Source: Dermacentor variabilis
Lineage: Eukaryota; Arthropoda; Arachnida; Ixodida; Ixodidae
Direction: 5' to 3'
DNA: 64,000 nt
NCBI RefSeq assembly: GCF_050947875.1
Contig: NC_134576.1
Location: 56,362,255-56,426,254 of the forward strand
A model generated the notes under the pieces. The model worked only from the letters and a program-made list of their open reading frames with translations. It made no database searches and had not been told where the DNA came from. This document shows positions 12,191 to 21,435 of this stretch, in pieces. A program made the position numbers and the translations under genes. Each line of letters starts with the position of its first letter. Positions within the stretch are counted from its first letter, which is position 1.

Positions 12191-13650
12191 GAGTTAGTGC
12201 AAAATATCCGCTAAGCGTCTACCTGGTTGGAACCCGTTCTGCAGTTCTCCCGAACATTACTTTCCTCCACCCACATAACCAGTTCTAATTTTATGGCTTG
12301 CATTGTCATTCTGTATGTCATCGACATTACTGTAACTGGCCTGTGCAATTCCTTTTATCCTTATCACCTTTTCGTTTGTAGATGAGGTTTATCTAGCTTT
12401 TGTGGAGTCCAACCGCAATTTTCTTCTGTTTAATCAGTTGCTCTGTGACATTGGTAAGTAGCGCCTTGCTTTTTGGACTGAGGTTTCCGTTAGCTGTGTT
12501 GGGACTTCACGAGGTTTTGGGGTCGTTCATTAGGGACATTTAGTTTTCCTTTTCCCTAGTAAATGCTTTCTGTTTGGCTTCTCTGTTGTTGCTGCATCTG
12601 TTTGAGTCTGAACTACGTTAAAACACGCTGGCGGGCTAGTTGGTTAGAATCCATGGTAGAGTGTATAAGCGCGACTGGACGAGGACGAAGAAAGAAACAG
12701 ATACACAGACACAGCGCTTCACTTTTAACTATATATTTTATTATCGCGCGCATCGATAAATGTATACCGTGCGAGCGGAAACAAACGTGACAGCAAAAAA
12801 GAACATTGAGTGGTACATTTCGTTGAACCGAACACGTGTGCAAGGCCTACGTACCACTCAATGTACCACTGAATGTTCTTTTTTGCTGTCACGTTTGTTT
12901 CCACTCGCACGGTATACATTTATCGATGCGTGCGAAAATAAAATATATAGTTGAAAGTGAAGCGTTGTGTCTGTGTATCTGTTTCTTTCTTCGTCCTCGT
13001 CCAGTCGCGCTTATACACTCTACTCTGAACTACGCTTCGATTCATGTCGAAGTTATCCCAGGCAACGTCTCTGACGTACCACAGCACATCGCGCGAATAT
13101 GTTACCGTTTCCTTTCTTATATCTGCTTGCGAATATTTTGTTGGAGCTGCGAGTGTTCTTACATAGTTCTAGCATGTTTTTGCTTCTCCTTTGTCTCTTT
13201 AGCGAATGTTAGCGCGAAGCATCCTCTGACTCATTTTTCTCTTGCACGAGCTCTCTCGCGACTCTTCTTTTCGTGGTATTTGTTCCATCTAAGAAGCATG
13301 TCTTCTGCGTGAATTTTCAGCTATTTGGCTTCTCGATGAACCTTAGGCGCCTGCGTAGGTTCTTCAATAGCCTATTTTATTTCTTTGTTACACCACTCAC
13401 GTAGTTTGCTCTTTCGAGCCCAGCATTTTTTTTTTTTTTGCCTTCAGTGTCTTATCTCCTGAGGAATAAATTCTACCGATTTCTTGTATGGCTTGACTGT
13501 CGTCGCAAACGCTTCCGAATACTTGTGCCGGTTTTTTGCGATCTCAGTGGTTCGCGTTTCATTCATATTTAGAAATTCTGATGCTATGAATGCGTGTTTT
13601 GCGTTAGAACGTCCCAAATTTCTTGGATTAATATTTTAAGGTTTAATAAT
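12191..13650 (-). pseudogene. LINE A: endonuclease-to-RT linker and RT start, interrupted
   Basis: On the minus strand from 13650 there is a helical linker typical of LINE ORF2 between endonuclease and RT (EWCNKEIK-stop-AIEE, then MLLRWNKYHEKKSRERARAR). After the foldback insertion at 12618-13023 it resumes with a segment like LTETSVQKARRYL and then the YRPVTVTS-type RT block shared with the arm. Stops and frameshifts are frequent. The continuity across 12375/12376 shows that this LINE was already present when the inverted duplication formed. Confidence 0.6.
12618..13023. mobile_element. Foldback element with 11-bp flanking direct repeat
   Basis: Arms 12656-12819 and 12860-13023 are inverted copies with a few differences. 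The outer ends carry GTATAAGCGCGACTGGACGA and an ACAGACACAGCGCTTC block whose GCGC ends can pair. The unit is flanked by an exact 11-bp direct repeat TCTGAACTACG (12607-12617 and 13024-13034), a plausible target-site duplication. Between the left copy and the arm lies GGGCTAGTTGGTT, also found at the edge of the foldback unit at 47068. Inverted terminal copies with variable target duplications are a known property of Penelope-like elements; membership is inferred because no coding region survives. Confidence 0.72.
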
Positions 13651-14068
13651 TATTTAGTCCACAGTAAGCAGGAATTCCTCTTGCCTGCGCAGAAATGAGC
13701 CTTAATCATCAGTCGCGGTGTGTGCGTGTGTTAGGAAATATTGCGGCGCTGTATCCGTATTCACTGGACAAGGAGAACTAGCTCTAGTTAACTGCCAACT
13801 TGAATTGGAAAATCTTCGCTCTGTCCGATCGCTTGCGATGGGAAGTAAAAGATAACACGGCCAACGTAATGCAACCCCAGAACTTCCGAGCATTTCTTCA
13901 GGATTCAGGATCGTTGTCATGCATTTCAAGTCTAGTAAACTTCAAATAACTGTACTGTGTATATGTTTGCCTCCTGTATGACGGCGATGACCTCGCTCAA
14001 CGCAGTAAGACCTCGCTCAACGCAGTAATCACTGCGATTGGTAAACCAGCATGATTGATGTAAGTGAT
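13651..14068. other. Intergenic, nothing recognised
   Basis: No coding or RNA signature. A short tandem duplication of GACCTCGCTCAACGCAGTAA lies near 13989-14028. Confidence 0.6.
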
Positions 14069-14390
14069 AGAATAAACTTTATTTTCCAACGGATAAGGTG
14101 ATCTAACCCACCCCCCGACACGCAGGTCTGGGGGCGAGTGCCACCGCCTCAGATGCAGGCTGGGAGGTCTTGGGTCCCAAAAGCCTCTTCAGCCAGTTGG
14201 ACGTGCCGGAGCTGGAGCTCAGAGTCCGAGCTGCGCGGCAGGGACTCTCAGCTGTCTCTACTACCTATTTTGTGCGTTCCCCATAGAGAGTACGGACATT
14301 CCCATATTATGTGGTCGAGGGTCCCTCTCGCCCCACAAACATTGATGTAAGCTTCGTGCTTCGGCATGGCCTTTCTGCCTTGCCAGGCAT
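14069..14390 (-). pseudogene. LINE 3' end with zinc-binding C-terminus
   Basis: On the minus strand the frame reads KAMPKHEAYINVCGARGTL then DHIIWECPYS, the Cys-x2-Cys ... His ... Cys motif that follows RNase H in I-type LINEs. It continues to an AATAAAG next to the 3' boundary near 14069. Only the last about 320 bp of the element are present, so it is a 5'-truncated insertion. Confidence 0.7.
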
Positions 14391-16718
14391 AATATTCAAA
14401 GTGTATCGCGAAGAAAGAAACAATCCGACAACTATTTGTGACAAGGAAGTTCCCTAAAATGGGTGAGTGCTTTGTAAACCACCCTACGAAAACGATTGAA
14501 AAAAAAAAGAAGTTCGAAGACCCTTAACCACTTATGAGTTTTGAAAACGGTAGAATTAATGTCCATTTGAACGCCGCTAAGCGTTGCTTTGATTTTTCTT
14601 GCAAGTGATGTTTGCAAGCTTTCCTTTGGGTTATGGTGTTGAGTTTCGCGATTAGATTGGTGCGGGATATTATTTTTTTTGTGTTTCTACGTTAGCACGT
14701 TGGCGTTAGCGTCAATACCGGAAAAATTTAGATGTTACTGATTAGATATCAGGAGCATTTCCTTTCCCGCAGTGCGTTCTCTAATGCGTACGGGGAGAGT
14801 CAAGCTGACGATGTCTTCATCCGCGATGTCTTCGTCGTAGGACAGGTAGAGGTCGCGTGTGTAATCTTCGCGTCGCAACGGTGTCGATGTGGTTTTCAGC
14901 TGCGGGTTGGGGTGGATTGGGGTGACGGCACACGCTACTATATCGCGATATTGTAGCGGAGTGCGGCACTCTGCTTGCGTCCTCCCCCTTTCGCCACACT
15001 TTCCTCCTTCGTTGTCGTCTTCATGCTGCCGCTGTACCCTCTTCTCATGCTTTCCTCCTCGCGCTCCCTTCGCTATCGCCGTCTTTCATGCTACGCTCGT
15101 TCGTTCTGGCGGTTACGCCGAGGCCAACGCTCAACGCAGGAACGGGATGCCCATGCGAACAGGTACCGTACATAAGTAGACGCATATTGTTTACAATCGA
15201 TCAGAGCAGCCACCAGTTGATTTTTGGTGATGGATGTCAACATGTTATCTAATTGCAAATAGCAATAATTTATATACGCCTCAGAGTTCTTTGCTGTCAA
15301 TGAAGAATTTGTCTACAATTGAAAGAAATTTAAAGCTGACACGCCTTCAGCAGGCTACTTTCTGATCGTTAAACTTACCCGACTGATAAAGAAAGCCCGC
15401 CAAAATTGGAAATATCAAGTCACTAACCATCCGCCCACATCCAAAAGCTGCGCCCTCAAACATGCTCGACAGGAGATAGTGGGTGCACTCTTTATACGAA
15501 GCCTCAAGCATAACTTACTAACGGTCTTTCTTTATCATCACGAAGGCATCGTGCATGCTGTCGTGGTCGGGGCGGTAATTGGTTTGCAGCCTGTTTGAGG
15601 GCGCCTCTTTTCGAAAAGGGTGTATGGGTCATATTTTTCGCTCTGATAATGTATCAGCCGGAAATACTTATGGTCAGAAAATACCCGCGTGACAACATGG
15701 CAGGCTTATTTCTCATTTTTCTGAATTTCGCAGAAATGCTTTATTGATCACATGGTATTCGGAGTAGTAGATGCACTTTGAACGATATGCACTTGGCTAT
15801 CTTCGAGGATACAGGCCCCGTGTTGTAAACAACCTGATGAATGATAGGTGGGACACCCCATATAGAAGACATGGTCTAAGCAGGCAGCTTAGACGGTGTT
15901 TTTGTTTTTCCTCCCTTCCTCTCGCGAAAGAAGGGAATGGCGGTCATTTTTTGCGTATTACGTTTCTTTAGTCCTTTTAGCTCGGCGGTGTACAAAGAAC
16001 TCACCTATTTTACGAATGTTGTGTCCTCCCAAATTCCCGTCGCATTCTTTACATGCTGTCCCCTTCGACTAGTATGCCTAGGTATGCAGGCAATGCAGAA
16101 GCAAGAAGCATATATGTACCATGTTGGTTTACCAACCGCAGTGATCGCTGTGTTGGGCGAGGACATCAGCCTCATAGAGGAGGAAACTGGAGACGTAAAA
16201 AAATTACTAGACTAGAAACGCGTGACAACGATGCAGTGACACTAAATTTTGTTTGACTAGAAACATTTCAGCATGCAAGAAATCAATAAAATAGAGGATT
16301 TACGCATTAGACAAACATCGTATATGTTAAACAATATGAGTCTTACGATAAGGTAGTGATGAAATGATTTCCATGTTCGTAAAGAACACCGATGACTGTA
16401 TAGCTGACTCTTGCGGTCAAGAAGCGTTCTGTTAAAAATCTCAGGTAGAAAATCACTCGTTTTTAGGCTTTATACGAGGATGCGTGACAGTGAACGAAAT
16501 TTTGTGACGGCGTTTGTCTTTTCCCCCTCACTAATGCTCTTGATTGTGTGCTGAATGGTGGGTATCGGTTCAGTTCCGAAATATCATTAGGTTTGAAGGT
16601 TCCTTACTTAACTCTTACTTGCTTTGCCTGTACAATGAGCACACAGTGCCACCGCTATGCTCGTCTTTTTGACATCTGCTATTCTCACTGGGGGAGTCTC
16701 TGTTTTCATGCCGTGCAG
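14391..16718. other. Intergenic or intronic, mostly unassigned
   Basis: No gene was recognised. At 14960-15180 a pyrimidine-rich block leads to a stretch reading GGYAEANAQRR, reminiscent of the Ala/Glu/Arg repeat in the 19.8-kb ORF, so it may be a decayed copy of the same family. The last 50 bp before 16719 are consistent with the 3' end of an intron. Confidence 0.5.
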
Positions 16719-17999
16719 GAGACTCCTTGAGACCAGCTACAGCAGGGGCGCCAAACCAGCGTCTTCCGAGATGTTCCCCGATTTTCCCAGCTCCGGCTTA
16801 TCCCAGGCCATGCCGCCACCAGCTCTTTGGACGAACCAGTGCAACAACTCGTTCCACCAGCCCGCTTCTCCTATGGCCACCGTCATTCACGGGGGCGACT
16901 CAGGGACTGCCCTGAGTCGCCCCCGTGATCCGGCCTCGACGGCCGGATCGCCTTACCGGCATCCACACCATCGGCACGTATTCATGCCTGCCAGCGACTC
17001 GCACCAGTCGGTCAATGTCACGAGCTACGACCTGCGTTCCGCCTCAACGTCCGCGACCCCACGAGAGTTTGCACACAGTGCCTCCGTTGCAGAAAGCGGT
17101 CTTCAGTTGCCGCAGGATTTCCAGCAGCCTGGGATGAGCAGCCACCACATGACGACCCCTTCCTACGCATCGGCTGCGACCTGGTCGAAGACTCTGGCCT
17201 GTTCCGAGACAGCGCTGGCGACCCAGCAGGCCATGACGCCATCGCCCGTCATTCAGGAGCAGCATATTCGTGAGTTGCCGGCGCATGAGCCGCACACGTA
17301 CCTTCCCTCACTGGCCACACTGTTTCATCACGAGGCCATGTTACATTTTGCCAGGACACATATCCAGCCCACTCAGTCGGCTCATGAGCAGCCTATTGAC
17401 ATTTCAAGCCGGCAACAGAGCGGCCCGAGTTCGATGACAGCCCAGCAGCAAGACGGCGTGAGTGGCCAAACGAGTCAATGCAATCAGCAGCAACTGCACC
17501 AGCAGCATCACCAAATTCAAATGCCCGGTGTGCTGAGTGTGCAGCAGATGCAGCATACGGACTGTGATGGCACGATGGCACAGCAGCGCATTGGATCCAA
17601 CCAGGCGCAGAGCGTGAACAACCACAATATCACGCCTTCGATGTCTTCAGACTACCAGATGATGTCGCCGCAGTCGCACCTGCACAGCAGCACTACCGCC
17701 TGTGGTGGTAGTGCTGTTGGACTCTACGTGAACGTCCAACCCATGTTTGGGCTATATCGTCTCAACGATCTCCCCGTGGTGACGAATTCTCTGCTCCACC
17801 ATCAGCAGCAGAGATTCGACACGTCCGCTAACTCCTTGATACCGCAGAACTTCTCGCAGCTGCAGGAGCAGACAGCATCTACATCTCCCGAGGCGAGGAC
17901 GGAGCAGTCTGATGCCGAGGGGGCCACGCCCCAAGCCGGCGTCGGGCCTGGAGCCAAGACCGCAGACGCAAACGAAGCGTTGCAGAGGAACGACACTCG
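16719..17999 (+). CDS. Probable internal exon of a Gln/His/Ser-rich protein
   Basis: The frame is open from 16657 to 18003. A splice acceptor (TTTTCATGCCGTGCAG) ends at 16718 and a consensus donor GTGAGT starts at 18000, leaving an exon of 1,281 bp, exactly 427 codons, with both flanking introns in phase 2. The encoded segment is low-complexity: Ser, Thr, Pro, Ala and His rich, with Gln runs in the middle (SQCNQQQLHQQHHQIQMPG) and no recognisable catalytic fold, Cys cluster or membrane segment. Such composition is common in disordered parts of transcription regulators. GC content is well above the flanks, which argues for constraint. The gene is not identified and neighbouring exons were not found in the window. 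An alternative reading is a retained open frame in a repeat, but I saw no second copy here. Confidence 0.62.
16888..16927. repeat. Perfect 18-bp hairpin inside the exon
   Basis: Arm CACGGGGGCGACTCAGGG (16888-16905), loop ACTG, then the exact reverse complement (16910-16927). It lies inside coding sequence, encoding HGGDSGTALSRPRD. Confidence 0.97.
16927..16949. repeat. Perfect 9-bp hairpin abutting the first
   Basis: Arm GATCCGGCC (16927-16935), loop TCGAC, arm GGCCGGATC (16941-16949). It shares its first base with the end of the preceding hairpin. Confidence 0.97.
17688..17716. repeat. 13-bp near-perfect hairpin inside the exon
   Basis: Arm CAGCACTACCGCC (17688-17700), loop TGT, arm GGTGGTAGTGCTG (17704-17716), with one G-U compatible mismatch. 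Confidence 0.93.
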
Positions 18000-18959
18000 G
18001 TGAGTCAAATATACACTTCCAGTTGAGTTCGTTTAAGAAGTTTACTTTTGAGTGCAGGTTGGCAGGTTAAGTTCTCAGTCGCATTACAAAAGGGGTGCAG
18101 TGCAAACAGGCTGGTGTACCTATGGTGCCTTGAGATGGTTGTTTGAGAGCACTGTCAGAGCGCATGTTGTCGTTGTCACGTATTAGCGAAACGTCAAATC
18201 GTATTCTATAAAGTAGCGACACCATAGATGATTGCCGTCGCTACATCACCCACGTCGCTGTGGTCTTTTCTACTAGCTGTCGCCGAGTCAGTGCTTCCGG
18301 CGCGCTGATTGGCCGCGGCGCATGAAATCGCCGTTAGCCGACCCTGTCGTCAAGGGGACGTCATGAAACTTGTTTCAGCTATTTTTTATTTCTTATCCGG
18401 CCACCATTCGCCTGCAACGTGTTTATCGCGCTTTGACAGCGTACGTTTTCCAAGTTAAGTGAGCTGCGTTTGTGGCAAGAATGCCTGGCTGCTGCTCTTT
18501 TCAATGCAGGAGCAGGCCGTAAAAATGACTAGGGCTGTTTACAATTCCGCGAGGAAAATGGAATGTCACGTGGCGAAAGCAAGGGATGCGAAACATTAAA
18601 AGAAAACACTTCGCCCCCTTCCAAACACGCTGTTCTCTGCGGCGAAAGCACTCTAATTCTCCTAATGTATGTAGGCAAATTTGCAAGAAGAAACGTAGAA
18701 TTTTTGCAAGAAAGGCTGTTCCGAAATTTTAGCACAAAGAAAAAGTGCACATCTACACGTGTAAAATATGTTGCTAGCGTTTCTTTTCTACGAGTGTATT
18801 TGTTCTTTTTCACTTTCACATTATTATTAAGGCATATAGCCTTGGAGAATATTTTAGTGGCGACTGAGCGCTCATTTGTGCGTCTCGTTCCCCTTCATAA
18901 CTTTTGTGCCAGTTTTGAAGACATGGAAGCTTGACACTTCTTGCTCTGTGTACGTTTTT
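18000..18959. other. Intron or flank after the exon, nothing recognised
   Basis: Begins with the donor GTGAGT at 18000. No repeat or gene was recognised. Confidence 0.55.
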
Positions 18960-19593
18960 TCGTTTTAGAGCGCAGCTCTTTGGCGTCCGTTCCTGGGTTT
19001 CGCGTCGTCGTCGGCGTTGTCGTCGGCCTCGTAACCAGCTCCGCCCCCCTTTCATCCCCCCAGCGCTAGCAGCGACCGACTGATACCGCTGGATGCCGCT
19101 GACGCCGCTAGAGAGTCAAGATAACGTGACTGCATAGAACACCGTCGCCGCCATGCAGAAAGAGGAGGAAAGGGTCCCCCCCCCTGTTCTTGTGTGGCGG
19201 ATAGGGTGCTCTTCAGTTGCCGACGCGCCGATTATTTCACGTAGGCCCCGGCACGTCGACGAATACGTGACCACCTTCCCACGGCTAGACCTGGTTCTTA
19301 GCGCTGCGGAAGCGAGGGTATCATATTGTTTGTGTCGGCATCGGCGGCGTTGTCCCTGAAACCAACTCCGCAGCTGAGGTTGACTCACTATCGGCGTCAG
19401 CGGCATCAGTCAGTCGCTGCTATCTCTTCCCTCCTCCCTTTATCGTGTTGTCCGCTTGCTGCGCGCGCTTCTGCCCCCATCGTTTGCCGCTGGGTGTACA
19501 CGCCGCCCCCCTGCCCCCTCTTCCTGCGCGTCTCCGGTTGTCAAAGCGCCGGCTCGAACTTAATTCCTTTCTTCGCTCCTCCTCCAATGCAAC

Positions 19594-19769
19594 CCCTGTG
19601 CGGTGGCAATCAGAGAGCCAGATCGGTGGCGGCGGATCTGTATATGTGCACCGCCCGAGCCGAAATTGCCGCTGCCGTTCGCCCTGTGCGGTGGCAATCA
19701 GAGAGCCAGATCGGTGGCGGCGGATCTGTATATGTGCACCGCCCGAGCCGAAATTGCCGCTGCCGTTCG
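19594..19769. repeat. Tandem duplication, two copies of 88 bp
   Basis: CCCTGTGCGGTGGCAATCAG begins at 19594 and again at 19682. The two 88-bp copies appear identical, implying a recent duplication. It changes the reading frame by one base between copies, so it is not protein-driven. Confidence 0.95.
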
Positions 19770-19804
19770 CCACTGCGAAATTATCTGCCAGTTCTTTCTG
19801 AGCC

Positions 19805-19978
19805 ATGAGCGAGACGACCGATGGAAGTCCTCCGTCTGCTGCTGCTGCTGCTGCTGCTAAACGAGCTGCCAGAGCAGAGGCCCAGCGCCGTCGCCGTCAG
19901 AATCCAGAGGTGCGTGCCGCCGAAGCAGAAGCTTACCGTCGCCGCCGTCGAGATGATCCAGGAGTACGGGAAATATAA
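19805..19978 (+). CDS. 57-residue Ala/Arg-rich small ORF
   Basis: ATG at 19805, stop TAA at 19976-19978. The protein starts MSETTDGSPPS, has seven Ala encoded by an uninterrupted (GCT)7, and then a very basic region with two related units: RRRRQNPEVRAAEAEAY and RRRRRDDPGVRE. This alternating Arg cluster, N/DP.VR and acidic-Ala pattern suggests a short repeat-built helix. I have seen similar N-terminal repeats in arthropod transposon ORFs but cannot name the family. A splice donor within the final codons (GTACGGG) is possible but not a strong consensus. Confidence 0.45.
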   Translation: MSETTDGSPPSAAAAAAAKRAARAEAQRRRRQNPEVRAAEAEAYRRRRRDDPGVREI

Positions 19979-19985
19979 AAAAAAA

Positions 19986-21079
19986 TTCTGTGATAGCGCA
20001 TACATGTGTTGCTCGATTTCTTTGCCTCAATCTATCGAAAAGGTGAAACAGCTTATTTGCTGCGCTCAAATTTCGCATTAGGAAGTAACGTAATCGTCGG
20101 TAATATTTTACACTTCTTACAGTTTGTTGCGGAAGAGATAAGGATCTCCACACAAATTTATTGGTCGGCTCTGTTAAAGGAGTACTGAGAAAAAAAATTT
20201 TCGACCTTGTTTTTTTCTACTGCAATCAGTAGCTAATGACCCAGTAATCATGGCCCGAAACATCAATGGTTTCAGAGTGCAACAGGTAATTATTTGGAGT
20301 CTTGCATGTAGCGACCAGTCCAAGTTCTCGGTTTCAGAAGGCAGCGAGCGGAGAAAAGAAGGATTTTAAACACTGCTGGACACGTGATCGCACAAAACTA
20401 TGAAGTTTGCACGCCTGCAGCTTCTATGCGATGTCCTCGCCTTCATCGTCGTCCTCATTTTCGTCGTCCGGTGGCTACTATTTCCCGCAGGCGAGAGCCG
20501 ACGCCGTATTAGACGTGGACAACCAGTTTTGTGTCGATCTGCTACAAAGCAGCGACACATCAATTTCAGCAAGCGGCAGCTATCAATATGCATACGCATC
20601 GGTACAAGTTGTATGAGCCATTCGTCGAAGGCGCTTTGGGAAGGAAGCATATTCCGGAGCAAAACACAAGTTGCGGTAAAAGTTGGCACAGCATCAGGCT
20701 TCAGAGTACTTGGTCTTGGTGGAAGGTCATCTCTAAGCTCGGTGGGTTTTGTGTATGCATGGCATTCTCGAAATGAAACGAGCAAATCTCCCTGCTCTTC
20801 AACGGGGTCCATTCTCAGCGTCCAGGGGCACGCACGAACTCGGGCTGATTCTGCCGCTTATTGACGCCGAAGGTATAGCGAACGCGCAATCCAGGGGAGC
20901 TGCCGATCGCTGGGCAACCGTCTAGGCCTAACTCCATGGCCGTCGGATCCGAAGCCGACGGCCCTTGCGATCGGTCTGCAGCTCGCAATAAAGCACCTAT
21001 ATTCGTCAAGGCAATCAACGTGTGCACATTTACGTTGCTCATGCGTAACAATACAAATAATTTTCCCGTCGCCTTTGGT
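19986..21079. other. Intergenic, with a candidate dispersed repeat at 20170-20400
   Basis: 20170-20400 begins TTAAAGGAGTACTGAG, which I recognise as typical of a tick interspersed repeat, with no second copy in this window. 20400-20990 has open frames on both strands but no motif I can assign. An AATAAA occurs near 20987. Confidence 0.4.
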
Positions 21080-21435
21080 AGCGATGAGAAAACACGTTAG
21101 CCAGGCGAGCCCGCTTCGCAGAAGCGACTGCTGCGGCGGTTGCGCTGTAGCACTCGCGAGTCACAATCACGCCAACCATTTGCTATATCGCTGTATGCAG
21201 GCATCGCCAGGATGGCTGAACACGCGCAACGTCCCGGCAATCGTCATCATCTTCGCTAGTCCACAGAGGTGGCTCCTAATATCTAACCGCCCCGGCGGCT
21301 GGACCACCATCGCGGCGCTAATTATACAACGAGGAGGTGGCGGAAAAGTATGGCTGCAACCGGCGGATACGTGCACGACGCAACGAGATGAGAGGGTAGA
21401 TGGGAAAGAACTGTCCAGTGGCACGATTTCATGGT
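21080..21435 (-). repeat. Candidate LTR at the 3' side of a decayed gypsy
   Basis: The part at 21208-21290 (GCCAGGATGGCTGAACACGC onward) resembles 23383-23462 in direct orientation, about 70 percent by eye. The two segments bracket the integrase relic, as diverged LTRs would. TG/CA termini and target duplication were not found. Confidence 0.35.

Larger units (their letters stand above)
7660..12375. repeat. Right arm of the giant inverted repeat
   Basis: Reverse complement of 1-4716 with three substitutions seen. Beyond 12375 the sequence continues into a LINE (LINE A) that also occupies the first bases of the arm, so the right-arm outer boundary is set only by where the window begins on the left. 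7660-9960 mirrors the unassigned part of the left arm. Confidence 0.97.
18960..19985 (+). repeat. GC-rich block resembling a dispersed tick repeat with a small ORF
   Basis: A pyrimidine- and CpG-rich run (GCGTCGTCGTCGGCGTTGTC near 19001) leads to a tandem duplication and then to a 57-codon ORF. I recall similar blocks in front of Arg/Ala-rich ORFs in tick sequences, so this is probably a repeat family, possibly the 5' part of a larger transposon. Evidence inside the window is limited to the possible decayed relative at 14960-15180. Confidence 0.4.

Noticed and set aside
1..12375. Simple sequencing artefact (missed hairpin adapter) producing the palindrome.
   Set aside because: Not excluded, but a 2.9-kb non-palindromic spacer and real substitutions between the arms speak against it; left as a check in the findings.
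20366..20864. Overlapping open frames of about 150 codons on both strands.
   Set aside because: No motif on either strand and no splice support; likely chance in GC-rich sequence.
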